From Hymenobacter plasmatis (lineage in GTDB: Bacteria > Bacteroidota > Bacteroidia > Cytophagales > Hymenobacteraceae), in the NCBI RefSeq assembly GCF_020711255.1, contig NZ_JAJFAW010000012.1:85317-149316 (forward strand): DNA of 64,000 nucleotides, given 5' to 3'. Below are positions 43,213 to 53,417 of this stretch, one piece after another (positions within the stretch are counted from its first letter, which is position 1; each line of letters starts with the position of its first letter). Position numbers and translations under genes: made by a program. The notes under the pieces are model-generated. The model had not been told where the DNA came from. It was given only the letters and a program-made list of their open reading frames with translations, and made no database searches.

Positions 43213-43887
43213 TTACGTCAGCGGCCATTCCTGGGAGTAGGAGGCGGCTACCGGCACGTAGTGGCCTTGTATGCGCACCTGATGGCGTTCGATGGTGTCG
43301 ATTTTGTCTTTGGCCACCACGAAGGAGCGGTGCACGCGGGCGAACTTATTGGCCGGCAGGAGCTCCAGCGCTTCGTTTAGGGTGATGCGGGAGAGCAGGC
43401 GCTTGCCCGGCAGCACGAAGGTGACGTAGTTGCCGGCCGCTTCCAGGTAAAGAATGTCGTCGAAAACAACCTTGACCTGCTCGTACCCGGTTTTCAAAAA
43501 CAGGTATTCTTTGGCGGGAGCCGCCGCGCCTTGCAGCCGGAGCAGCTCCTGCGCTTTGTTGCAGGCTTTGGCAAACCGCGCCAGCGAAAACGGCTTGAGC
43601 AGGTAGTCAACGGCATCAAGCTCAAAGCCGGTGATGGCATGCTCGGAATGGGCGGTGGTAAAAATCACCAGGGGCTTGCGCGGCAGGCTGCGCACCAGCT
43701 CCAGACCGGAGATATCGGGCATGTTGATGTCAAGCAGCAACAGGTCAACGGGTACCCGCTGCAGGTATTCGGTGGCCGCAAAAGCATCGGTGAAACAGGC
43801 CTGCAGTTCCAGAAACGGCAGTTTGGCCGCCAGGGAGCGCACTACTTCCAGGGCCAGGGGTTCGTCGTCGATGGCAATTGCCTTCAT
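43213..43887 (-). CDS. LytTR-type response regulator
   Basis: 224 residues. The receiver domain has acidic pair D7-D8, phospho-acceptor D53 (LLLLDINMPDISGLEL) and the switch Thr and Lys (FTTAHSEHAITGFELDAVDY, then LLKPF). The LytTR DNA-binding domain (about 130-220) shows DDILYLEAAGNYVTFVL and FARVHRSFVVAKDKIDTIE. It follows the kinase gene by 65 bp. A likely target is the triple 21-bp-spaced repeat between the kinase gene and the ABC transporter operon. Confidence 0.95.
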   Translation of the reverse strand: MKAIAIDDEPLALEVVRSLAAKLPFLELQACFTDAFAATEYLQRVPVDLLLLDINMPDISGLELVRSLPRKPLVIFTTAHSEHAITGFELDAVDYLLKPFSLARFAKACNKAQELLRLQGAAAPAKEYLFLKTGYEQVKVVFDDILYLEAAGNYVTFVLPGKRLLSRITLNEALELLPANKFARVHRSFVVAKDKIDTIERHQVRIQGHYVPVAASYSQEWPLT

Positions 43888-43952
43888 GGGTCGTGGGTGG
43901 GTTTTCCGGCGCTCGGCATTATTGCTTCAAACCTAATGCCGGGCGCCGGGCG

Positions 43953-45023
<1,071 letters not shown>

Positions 45024-45302
45024 GGTGGCAGTGCCTTGGTTGGTTCATCAATTGGATTGTAGGCGCGCAAATTGACTTTGGTGTGCAGCGCCCTTCGGTA
45101 ACAATGTTAGGGCGCCCAACCCGCACCCGAAACTAATTGGGCTGAGAACCCCGGAAAATGGGACGAATGCCGTTTTTCCGGGGTGGGAGCGGGGGTTGGG
45201 CTGCCGCATCGGTAGCCCAACCCAGCCCAATTTGTTGGCTCAGTAGCCACGCAATGGCTGCGGTGGCTGCCGAAGTAAGAGCGGGCCGGGCCCCGGCATT
45301 CA

Positions 45303-45354
45303 TCCCATTTTATGGGTAGCCCATCCCATCTTATCTCGGGGTCGTCCCATTTGG
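45303..45354. promoter_or_regulatory. Three direct repeats at 21-bp spacing, probable LytTR operator
   Basis: TCCCATTTTAT at 45303, TCCCATCTTAT at 45324 and TCCCATTTGGT at 45345 recur at exactly two helical turns. LytTR regulators typically bind two 9-bp direct repeats separated by 12-13 bp, which matches. The site lies about 280 bp upstream of the LytS kinase and 100 bp upstream of the ABC operon. The rest of the 430-bp gap holds no gene. Confidence 0.55.
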
Positions 45355-45453
45355 TTTTGGGGCTGGAATGGGGTGCCTAACCTTGTTGCATTCCGGAGGG
45401 ACAGCCCAGCAGCGTGGGCCGCTACCCGTTCCGGCCACCTACGAGGCAAAGCT

Positions 45454-46365
45454 GTGGAACTGACCATTCAGAATGTGTCCAAAACCTACCCCAACGGGGT
45501 GCGGGCACTGCAAAACGTTACCCTAACCATTCCCCCGGGCATGTACGGCTTGCTTGGGCCCAACGGCGCGGGCAAGTCTACGCTCATGCGCATTCTGGCC
45601 ACGCTGCAGGAGCCCGACGCGGGCGAAATCCACCTGGGCAGCATCGACGTGGTGCGGCAAAAAGACCAGTTGCGCGCCACGCTCGGCTACCTGCCGCAGG
45701 AGTTTGGCGTATACCCCGGCATGCGGGCCGAAGACCTGCTCGACTACTTCGCCCTGCTCGAAGGCATCCGGGGGCGGCGGGCGCGGCGGGAAGTGGTGGC
45801 GGGGCTGCTGCGCCAAACCAACCTGTGGGAAGTGCGCCGGCAGAAACTGGGCGGCTTCTCGGGCGGGATGCGCCAGCGCTTCGGCGTGGCGGTGGCCCTG
45901 CTGGGCAACCCCCGCCTGATGATAGTAGACGAGCCCACCGCCGGCCTGGACCCCGCCGAGCGGGTGCGTTTCCTGAACCTGCTCAGCGAGTTGGGCGAGC
46001 GCAGTGTGGTGCTGCTCTCCACGCACATCGTGGAGGACGTAGCCGAGCTGTGCACGCGCATGGCCATTGTCAACAAAGGCCAGATTTTGCTGGAAGGTGA
46101 GCCGCTGCGCGAAGTAGCTGGCCTGCGGGGCCGCATCTGGCGGCGGCTGGTGGCCAAGCAGGAATTGCCGGCGCTGGCACAGGCCCACACGATTATCTCC
46201 ACCAAAATGCTGGCCGGCCGCACGCTCGTGCACGTGCACAGCGACGAGCAGCCGGGGCCCGCGTTCGAGGCTGCCGAGCCCACCCTGGCCGATGTCTACT
46301 TCAGCGTGATGGCCGGTCACGGCAGCCGGGTCGCCCCTCACTTTCAACCCGAAACCGCGCTATGA
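45454..46365 (+). CDS. ABC transporter ATP-binding protein
   Basis: 303 residues from GTG 45454 (MELTIQNVSKTYPNGVRALQ); the 27 codons upstream to 45373 lack coding character. Walker A is GLLGPNGAGKSTLMR, signature GGFSGGMRQRFGVAVALLG and Walker B LMIVDEPTAGLDP. The C-terminal 80 residues are a variable domain typical of ABC-2 exporter ATPases. The stop overlaps the next start by 4 bp, so it energises the permease-peptidase fusion. Confidence 0.92.
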   Translation: MELTIQNVSKTYPNGVRALQNVTLTIPPGMYGLLGPNGAGKSTLMRILATLQEPDAGEIHLGSIDVVRQKDQLRATLGYLPQEFGVYPGMRAEDLLDYFALLEGIRGRRARREVVAGLLRQTNLWEVRRQKLGGFSGGMRQRFGVAVALLGNPRLMIVDEPTAGLDPAERVRFLNLLSELGERSVVLLSTHIVEDVAELCTRMAIVNKGQILLEGEPLREVAGLRGRIWRRLVAKQELPALAQAHTIISTKMLAGRTLVHVHSDEQPGPAFEAAEPTLADVYFSVMAGHGSRVAPHFQPETAL

Positions 46366-49300
46366 AGCTCTGGGGAATCTTTCGCTTTGAGGTAGCCTAC
46401 CATTGCCGCCGCGTGGCCACTTGGGTGTACCTGGCTACCTACCTGGGCCTGGCCATCGGCATTGCCCTCATTTTCGTGCAGTCCGCGCGCAAAGGTGGTT
46501 TTTACTTCAATGCGCCCATCGTCATTGCCGCCGTCACGGCCATCAGCAGCTTATTTGGGCTGCTGGTTACGGCCGCAGTAGCCGGCGACGCCGCTACCCG
46601 GGACCTGCACACCCGAATGGCGCCGCTGCACTACACCGCGCCCATCGGCAAGGCGGCCTACCTGGGTGGCCGTTTCCTGGGCGCCTGTGCCGTAAACGGG
46701 TTGTTGCTACTAGCCTCCGTGCCGCTGGGCCTTGCCATGGCCATGTACCTGCCCGGCATGGATGCCCAACTTGTGGGGCCCTTCCGCCCGGCTGCCTACC
46801 TGGGGGCCTGGCTCAACTTTGCGTTGCCCAATGTGTTTGTGGCCACGGCGCTGCTGTTTTCGCTGGCGGTGCTCAGCCGGCGTACGCTGGCGAGCTATGG
46901 CGGCGCCGTGCTGCTGTTTGTGCTGAGCAACGTGGCAAAGGAGTTTGTAGCCGGCCATCTGGGCCGCTGGGCCCTGGGCACCTACCTGGACCCGACCGGC
47001 TTCACAGGCCTGAGCGCGCTGTGGCGCAGCTGGACGCCCTCCCAAAAAAACCTTCAGCTCGTTGGGCTGGCAGGGCCGCTGCTCACCAACCGCCTCTTGT
47101 GGCTCGGCCTGGCTGCCGCTGGGCTGGGGCTGGCTTTCCTGCGCTTTCGTTTTGCGCACCACGCTTCAAACGGTGGGAGGAGCCAGCAGGCCCTCCGGCT
47201 TGCCCTGGCGGTGCCCCAAAGCAGCACTGGCCTGGAGTTGGCTGCTGCCGCGCTGGGCCCGGTAACCTGGAGCGTGCCCGTTGCTATGCCGGCCGGCAGT
47301 TTCAGCTCAATTTTCAGTGCTCACCTGTGGCAGGCCCTGGCCATTGCGCTGCGGTCCTTTCAGGCCATCCTGGCGAGCCGCAGCGCGTTGGTTTTGCCGT
47401 TGGCAGCGGTGATGATGGTGATAGCTGGCCCCGAGCTGTTGGAGGGGGAGCTTGGTACACCCAGCCTGCCCACCACGGGGCGCATCGCCATGCTGTCGGG
47501 GCATGTGGTTATCGGCATGATGGTGGCAGCCTTCACCACCCTCTTCGCGGGCCAGCTGGTGTGGCAGGAGCGCGCCGCCGGCCTGAGCGACCTGGCCGAT
47601 GCCTCGCCCGTGCCGAACTGGGTTCTTTACGTGGGCAAGTTTTTGGGGCTCTTGATGTTACTGTTCGCGTTGCAAGTGGTGGTCCTGACTTCGGGAATCC
47701 TCATTCAGCTGCTCGAGGGCTACCACCATTTTGAAATTGGGCTGTACCTGCGCATCCTTTTCGGCCTCCGCCTGACGGACTACCTACTCTTTGCGGTGGT
47801 GGCCATGGTAGGGCACGTGCTGGTGCGCGACAAGTACCTGGGGCATCTGGCGGTATTCCTTGTGTATCTCTACATCACGTACGCGGGCCAGTTCGGCCTG
47901 GAGCACCACTTGCTGGTATACGGCTCGGCCCCCGGCTGGAAGTATTCCGATATGGGTGGTTTTGGGGCCTTTGCGGCGCCGTGGGTGTGGTTTAAGCTGT
48001 ATTGGGCTGGCTGGGCCGTGCTTCTGGGGCTGCTCCTGATGCTGTTTTGGGTGCGGGGCCGGGAGCCGGGCCTGGGCGGCCGGATGCGGGAAGCGCGCCG
48101 CCGCTTCTCCCGCGTGCCCGCTACGGTTGCTGCGGCCTCGGCTGGTAGTATCCTGCTGCTGGGAGGGTTTGTTTTCTACAATACCAACGTGCTTAATCAT
48201 TACCAGCCTACTGCCAAACGGGCTGAGCGTCAGGCTGCATACGAGCGCCGTTTCGGCCAGTACCGCAACGTGCTTCAGCCGGTTCTCACCGGCACCAAGC
48301 TCCATGTGGAGCTCTACCCCAGCCAGGGCCAGGCCACCATCAGCGGCACCTATCGCCTGGTGAACCATGGCTCAACTGCCATTGATTCCATTCACCTGGT
48401 TTCTTCACCCGATGTTCAAATAACAACTGTTCATTGCGACCGGCCGGCGCGGCTGGTACTCGCCGACGAGGAGTTTGGCTATCACATTCTGGCTCTGTAT
48501 CAGCCGCTGCCACCCGGCGACACCCTGCGCCTGCACTTTGAGCTGCGCATCGGTACGCGCGGGTTTGCCAACAGCGACAGCCATCCGGCCGTGGCGCGAA
48601 ATGGAACCTGGCTGGAGCAAAGCTGGCTGCCCGCCGTGGGCTACCAGCCCGGCCGCGAGCTGCCGGACGCTGCCACGCGGCGCCAGTATCGCCTGCCCAC
48701 GCGCCCGGCCGTACGCTCGCTGCACGATGCCGCCGCCCGGCAGAGCCCGGTGGGGCGGGAGCAGATACGCTTCGAAGCCACCATCGGCACCGAGGAAGGC
48801 CAGACGGCGGTGGCGCCCGGCACATTGCGCCGCACCTGGCGGGAGTCGGGCCGCCGCTACTTCCACTACGCTATGGATAAGCCAATAAGGAACGTCTACG
48901 CAATCTTCTCTGGGCGCTATGCCGTGCACACGGCGCACTGGCAGCACGTCCCGATTCAAATTTTTTATCATCCCGGCCACGCCCACAATCTTAGCCGCAT
49001 GGTGCGAAGTGTGCAGGCCTCGCTGGCGTATTACACCCGGCAGTTTGGCCCTTACCCATACAGCCAGCTGCGGCTGGTCGAAACACCCGGTGCCGGGAGC
49101 AGCATGCGCCTCACGGCTTATCCCGGCACCATAATGTACACGGAGGCCTTTGCCCTGGTGAGTCCCCGACAAGACCAGCGGCTGCTGGACCTGCCCTTCG
49201 CCGTGGTAGCGCACGAGGTGGCCCACCAGTGGTGGGGCCATCAGCTGGTGCCGGCCGATGTGGAAGGCGCCCCGGTGCTCACCGAAAGCCTGGCCTGGTA

Positions 49301-50003
49301 CAGCGCGATGATGGTGGTAGAGGAAACCCATGGCCGCGAACAGTTGAGCCGGCTGCTGCACATGATGCGCCGCGAGTACCTCACGCCGCGCGAAAGCGCC
49401 GGCGTTCCGCTGCTGCGGGCCACCGACCATTTTGGCGTGTACCGCAAGGGCCCTTTTGCGATGTACGCCCTGCGCGAGTGCCTCGGCAAAGACTCTGTGA
49501 ATAGTGCTCTGCGGAAATTGCTCCGGCAGTACGGCTCCGGTAAGCCACCGCTGCCGGTTTCCCTCGACTTGTACCGCGAGCTGCAAGCTGTGGCGCCCGA
49601 TTCGCTCCGGGGCCTGCTGCACGACCTTTTCGCCGCCAATACTTTCTGGGAGCTCAAGGCCAGCACGGCCCGGGCGGTGCCGGCAGGAGCGGGGCCGTGG
49701 CAGGTCACGCTCACCATCAAGGCGCAAAAGGTGACTGTAGACAGCCTGGGCACCGAAACCCCGGTTTCGATGCACGACCTGGTGGAAGTGGGGCTGTACG
49801 CCGCCGGCCCGGAAGGGGAGTTGGGCAAGCCGCTGTACCTGCGCCGGCACCAAATCCGCGCCGGCACCCAGACCCTGACGGTGCGAGTGCCGGCGCGGCC
49901 CGCCAGCGCCGGGATAGACCCGCGCCGGCTGCTGATAGACCGGAACGTAGACGACAACTTGGTGGAGGTAAGCCAGCCAGCTACTCCGCCCTTAAGTTAT
50001 TGA
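46362..50003 (+). CDS. ABC-2 permease fused to an M1-family metallopeptidase
   Basis: 1213 residues. The N-terminal half (about 1-600) has two six-helix ABC-2-like permease modules. After a final helix (about 590-608) the C-terminal part is an exported M1 peptidase-like domain with the zinc motif HEVAHQWWGHQ (H951, E952, H955) and the third ligand probably E975 in VLTESLAWYS. The canonical GAMEN exopeptidase motif is absent; the corresponding stretch reads SSMRLTAYPGTIMYTE. That argues against ordinary aminopeptidase action. It is translated with the ATPase (4-bp overlap). This fusion is known in Bacteroidota, but the substrate is not. The end overlaps a convergent permease gene by 23 bp. Confidence 0.9.
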   Translation: MKLWGIFRFEVAYHCRRVATWVYLATYLGLAIGIALIFVQSARKGGFYFNAPIVIAAVTAISSLFGLLVTAAVAGDAATRDLHTRMAPLHYTAPIGKAAYLGGRFLGACAVNGLLLLASVPLGLAMAMYLPGMDAQLVGPFRPAAYLGAWLNFALPNVFVATALLFSLAVLSRRTLASYGGAVLLFVLSNVAKEFVAGHLGRWALGTYLDPTGFTGLSALWRSWTPSQKNLQLVGLAGPLLTNRLLWLGLAAAGLGLAFLRFRFAHHASNGGRSQQALRLALAVPQSSTGLELAAAALGPVTWSVPVAMPAGSFSSIFSAHLWQALAIALRSFQAILASRSALVLPLAAVMMVIAGPELLEGELGTPSLPTTGRIAMLSGHVVIGMMVAAFTTLFAGQLVWQERAAGLSDLADASPVPNWVLYVGKFLGLLMLLFALQVVVLTSGILIQLLEGYHHFEIGLYLRILFGLRLTDYLLFAVVAMVGHVLVRDKYLGHLAVFLVYLYITYAGQFGLEHHLLVYGSAPGWKYSDMGGFGAFAAPWVWFKLYWAGWAVLLGLLLMLFWVRGREPGLGGRMREARRRFSRVPATVAAASAGSILLLGGFVFYNTNVLNHYQPTAKRAERQAAYERRFGQYRNVLQPVLTGTKLHVELYPSQGQATISGTYRLVNHGSTAIDSIHLVSSPDVQITTVHCDRPARLVLADEEFGYHILALYQPLPPGDTLRLHFELRIGTRGFANSDSHPAVARNGTWLEQSWLPAVGYQPGRELPDAATRRQYRLPTRPAVRSLHDAAARQSPVGREQIRFEATIGTEEGQTAVAPGTLRRTWRESGRRYFHYAMDKPIRNVYAIFSGRYAVHTAHWQHVPIQIFYHPGHAHNLSRMVRSVQASLAYYTRQFGPYPYSQLRLVETPGAGSSMRLTAYPGTIMYTEAFALVSPRQDQRLLDLPFAVVAHEVAHQWWGHQLVPADVEGAPVLTESLAWYSAMMVVEETHGREQLSRLLHMMRREYLTPRESAGVPLLRATDHFGVYRKGPFAMYALRECLGKDSVNSALRKLLRQYGSGKPPLPVSLDLYRELQAVAPDSLRGLLHDLFAANTFWELKASTARAVPAGAGPWQVTLTIKAQKVTVDSLGTETPVSMHDLVEVGLYAAGPEGELGKPLYLRRHQIRAGTQTLTVRVPARPASAGIDPRRLLIDRNVDDNLVEVSQPATPPLSY

Positions 50004-52407
50004 CCGGGTTGGCAGTAGCGGCCCGCACGGCCTGGTAGCCCACCGTGAGGAATGCCACCACGGCCGCAATAAACCCGGCGGCCAGAAAGGCCCACAGCGG
50101 CATGTCGATGCGGTAGGCGAAGTCCTGCAGCCAGCGGCTCATGGCCAGCCAGGCGGCGGGGAAGGCGATGACGGCGGCCACCAGCACCAGCACCATAAAT
50201 TCCTTCGACAAAAGCGACACGATGTTGCCCACGCTCGCGCCCAGTACTTTCCGGATGCCGATTTCTTTTTTGCGACGCTCGGCCGCGTAGGTAGCCAGGC
50301 CAAACAGCCCCAGGCAGCCCACAAAAATGGCAATGCCCGTGAATAGCCAGAGCAAGGACTTGAGCTTGTCTTCGGCCTTGTACATGTCGTCGAAGTTTTG
50401 GTCCAGAAACTTGTACTCGATGGGACTATCGGGGCTGAACTTGGCCCACACCTGCTTCACGCCGTCCACGGAGCTGCCGAGGTTTTCGCCCTTGAGTTTC
50501 ACGGCTACTTTCCAGTAGGCGCCGGGGAATATCTGCAGCACGGCCGGCTCCAGTTTGTCGTAGAGGCTCTTGTAGTGGAAGTCTTTCACCACACCGATAA
50601 TCTGCCCCACTTTGAGCGAATCGGGGTTCCGGTCGCTCCATACTTTCCACTGCACTTTTTTCCCGAGCGCTTGCTGCGGCGTGCCAAAGCCGAATTCTTT
50701 CACGGCCGTTTCGTTGAGGATGAAGGCGTGGTCTTTGTCGGTGGTCTGCTCTTTCGAAAAATCGCGGCCCGCCACCAGCTGCAGGCCCAGGGTTTTGATG
50801 TAGTCGAAGTCCACCATCAGCTGCGTAGACGGATGCTCTTTCATCTCGCCGTTGGTGGGTATCATAATGCCGTCGCCGGCCACCTGGTCGCCCGGGAAGC
50901 CGTAGCCGATGCTCACCGAGGCCACGCCGGGCACTTGAGCCAGCTCGTTTTTGAAGGCGTCGTAGTGCTTGTTCATGTTGTCGCCGCGCATGGGAAAGAA
51001 CATGATTTGGTCGCGGTTGAAGCCCAGGTCCTTGTTGTGCAGGAAGCTCACCTGCTTGAAGACCACAAAGGCGCAGATAATAAGGAACACCGACAACGCA
51101 AACTGCACCACTATCAGCCCGTGGCGCAGCCACTGCACCCGCCCAAAAATGCCGTCCGTGACCACGGCGCTTTTCAGCACCTTCACCGGCTGGAAGCTCG
51201 ACAGCACCAGCGCCGGGTAGAAGCCCGCCACCAGCCCCACCACCAGCGTCAGGGCCACCAATAGGCCCAGCAGCGCCGGGTTGCGGAGCAAGTCAAACGT
51301 CATCGTTTTGCCGGTGAAGGCATTCAGCGACGGCAGCAGCAGCGCCGTGAGCACCACGGCCAGCACCACGCTCACCAGCGTGAGCAGCACCGTCTCGCTC
51401 AGAAACTGCCCCATCAGCTGCTGGCGGCTGGCCCCGATGGTCTTGCGGATACCCACTTCCTTGGCCCGCTGCATCGACTTGGCGGTGGCCAGATTCACGA
51501 AGTTGAACCCGGCAATGAGCAGGATAAACGCCGCGATAAAACTCAGGGCCTTCACGTAGGTGATGTTGCCCTTCACCGACAAATCGTACTTGAAGGTGGA
51601 TGAATACAAGTGGATGGCGTGCAACGGCTGCAAAAAGGGCTTGTCGTTCATCTCCCCGTCCTTCAGCGTTGGCGTCACCTTCTCCGCGATGTAGCGCTGC
51701 AGCTTGGCCTCGGTCTGCTTGGCGTCGGTGCCGGGGCGCAGCTTCACGTACGTGAAAAACTGGTGCCACCCCCAGTTTTTCATGCGCTTGGCCGGGAGTT
51801 GCGCCGCCGAAAGTGGGATGAGGTAATTGATTTTCAGGTGGAATTTCGACAAGTCGTTGCGCAGCACCCCTTTTACGATGAAGGGCGATTTGCCTATTTT
51901 TATCTCTTTGCCCACGGGGTTTTCGTTGCCGAAAAAGCTCTTGGCCACGTCCTCCCCCAACACCACCGACGTGGGCGCATCCAGCGCCCCGGCCGCCGTG
52001 CCGTACTTGAAAGCCAGCGGAAACACCCCGAAAAAGGTAGAATCCACAATCTGCCCGCCTTCGAAGTAGATTTTCTTGTCGCCGACTTCCAGCAGGTTGG
52101 TGGTCGACTGCATCAGAATGCGCATCGTTTGCTCCACTTCGGGAAACTCCTGCTTGAGCGTGGTGGCGTACGCCGGCGACACCGGGGCGTAGGTATCCGG
52201 CATTTCCTTGTTGGTTTGCTCGGTATACACGCGGTATACCCGGTCGCCGTCGGGCACAAACTTGTCGAACTGCAGTTCGTCGTACACAAACAGCCCAATC
52301 AGCAGGCAGGCCGTGAGGCCAAGGGCCAGGCCGGCAATGTTGAGAAAGGAAAAGCCTTTGTGCCGGACGAGGTTCCGGTAGGCAACGAGGAAATAGTTCT
52401 TAAACAT
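49981..52407 (-). CDS. MacB/FtsX-type ABC permease, two-module
   Basis: 808 residues from ATG 52407 (MFKNYFLVAYRNLVRHKGFS). Helix 1 is at about 22-42, a periplasmic MacB-like core follows, then helices with ANRQRAKEVGIRKTIGASRQQ-like coupling (MQRAKEVGIRKTIGASR). A second periplasmic core and final helices with ERRKKEIGIRKVLGASVGN follow. The duplicated FtsX module is typical of Bacteroidota permeases. It works with the ATPase and HlyD-like adaptor encoded upstream. Its last 23 bp overlap the M1-fusion gene tail to tail. Confidence 0.92.
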   Translation of the reverse strand: MFKNYFLVAYRNLVRHKGFSFLNIAGLALGLTACLLIGLFVYDELQFDKFVPDGDRVYRVYTEQTNKEMPDTYAPVSPAYATTLKQEFPEVEQTMRILMQSTTNLLEVGDKKIYFEGGQIVDSTFFGVFPLAFKYGTAAGALDAPTSVVLGEDVAKSFFGNENPVGKEIKIGKSPFIVKGVLRNDLSKFHLKINYLIPLSAAQLPAKRMKNWGWHQFFTYVKLRPGTDAKQTEAKLQRYIAEKVTPTLKDGEMNDKPFLQPLHAIHLYSSTFKYDLSVKGNITYVKALSFIAAFILLIAGFNFVNLATAKSMQRAKEVGIRKTIGASRQQLMGQFLSETVLLTLVSVVLAVVLTALLLPSLNAFTGKTMTFDLLRNPALLGLLVALTLVVGLVAGFYPALVLSSFQPVKVLKSAVVTDGIFGRVQWLRHGLIVVQFALSVFLIICAFVVFKQVSFLHNKDLGFNRDQIMFFPMRGDNMNKHYDAFKNELAQVPGVASVSIGYGFPGDQVAGDGIMIPTNGEMKEHPSTQLMVDFDYIKTLGLQLVAGRDFSKEQTTDKDHAFILNETAVKEFGFGTPQQALGKKVQWKVWSDRNPDSLKVGQIIGVVKDFHYKSLYDKLEPAVLQIFPGAYWKVAVKLKGENLGSSVDGVKQVWAKFSPDSPIEYKFLDQNFDDMYKAEDKLKSLLWLFTGIAIFVGCLGLFGLATYAAERRKKEIGIRKVLGASVGNIVSLLSKEFMVLVLVAAVIAFPAAWLAMSRWLQDFAYRIDMPLWAFLAAGFIAAVVAFLTVGYQAVRAATANPVNNLRAE

Positions 52408-52450
52408 GGCGGGAGGCGGTAAGCGCAAAAAAAAGGGCAGGAGGGGAGGG

Positions 52451-53140
52451 TTAGGCCGTGAAGGCCGGCTGCAGGTTTTCGAGCACCACCTGCCCGTCGA
52501 GCAGGCGGATGACGCGGTGGGCGTAGCGGGCATCGTGCTCCGAGTGCGTGACCATCACGATGGTGGTGCCTGCCTCGTTGAGCTCGGTGAGCAGTTCCAT
52601 TACCTCGTTGCCATTGCTGGAATCGAGGTTGCCGGTGGGTTCGTCGGCCAGAATCAGGCGGGGGGCATTCACCACCGCGCGGGCCACGGCCACGCGCTGC
52701 TGCTGCCCGCCCGAGAGCTGCTGCGGGAAGTGGTTGCGGCGGTGCATAATCTGCATTTTCTCCAGCACCTTGGCCACTTTTTCCTTGCGCTCGGCCGCGC
52801 CCACCCCCAGGTATATGAGGGGCAGCTCCACGTTTTCGGCCACCGTGAGCTCATCAATCAGGTTGAAGCTCTGGAACACAAACCCGATGTGCTTTTTGCG
52901 CAGCTCGGCGCGGCGGCGCTCGGGCGCGTGGGCGACTTCGGTGCCCGCAAACGTGAAGCTGCCGGCATCGGGCTCATCGAGCAAACCCAGAATGTTGAGC
53001 AGCGTGGACTTGCCGCAGCCCGAAGGCCCCATGATGGCCACAAACTCGCCTTCGTTCACGGCGATGGACACGTTGTTGAGGGCTTTGGTCTGCACTTCTT
53101 CCGTGCGGTAAATCTTTTCGAGGTTTTCGATTTTAATCAT
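52451..53140 (-). CDS. ABC transporter ATPase (MacB/LolD type)
   Basis: 229 residues. Walker A is [12 protein letters not shown], signature [16 protein letters not shown] and Walker [13 protein letters not shown]; the D-loop and H-switch follow ([18 protein letters not shown]). It partners the two-module permease 43 bp downstream. A 121-bp palindromic repeat separates it from the adaptor gene. Confidence 0.94.
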   Translation of the reverse strand: MIKIENLEKIYRTEEVQTKALNNVSIAVNEGEFVAIMGPSGCGKSTLLNILGLLDEPDAGSFTFAGTEVAHAPERRRAELRKKHIGFVFQSFNLIDELTVAENVELPLIYLGVGAAERKEKVAKVLEKMQIMHRRNHFPQQLSGGQQQRVAVARAVVNAPRLILADEPTGNLDSSNGNEVMELLTELNEAGTTIVMVTHSEHDARYAHRVIRLLDGQVVLENLQPAFTA

Positions 53141-53243
53141 CGGAGTAGGGGCTGCGGGTTGAGTGGATAAGTACTTTTTGCAGAAGGTGAGAAAAGCGGT
53201 GTGGTATTATTTCAGAAAAAAGGACGGATTGTAGCGCCTGTTA

Positions 53244-53364
53244 GAACCGTCATGCTGAGCGTAGTCGAAGCATCTCTACCGCTTCGTTGCAGCGAAGCGA
53301 AAGCACTCACCATTGATTTACTCTCGTGGTAGAGATGCTTCGGCTGCGCCCAGCATGACGGTTC
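53244..53364. repeat. Long palindromic repeat, family 2 copy B
   Basis: Inverted arms of about 36 bp (left GAACCGTCATGCTGAGCGTA..., right its near complement) with three differences that still allow G-U pairing. It lies between the adaptor and ATPase genes. It shares the CGTCATGCTGAGC...CATCTCTAC arms with the copy at 34190-34286. Two copies of TTAGCTCAA follow it at 53368 and 53390. Confidence 0.85.
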
Positions 53365-53417
53365 TTTTTAGCTCAATGCGTGCTCAGTTTTAGCTCAATT
53401 CTTATGTGGCTTAGAGG

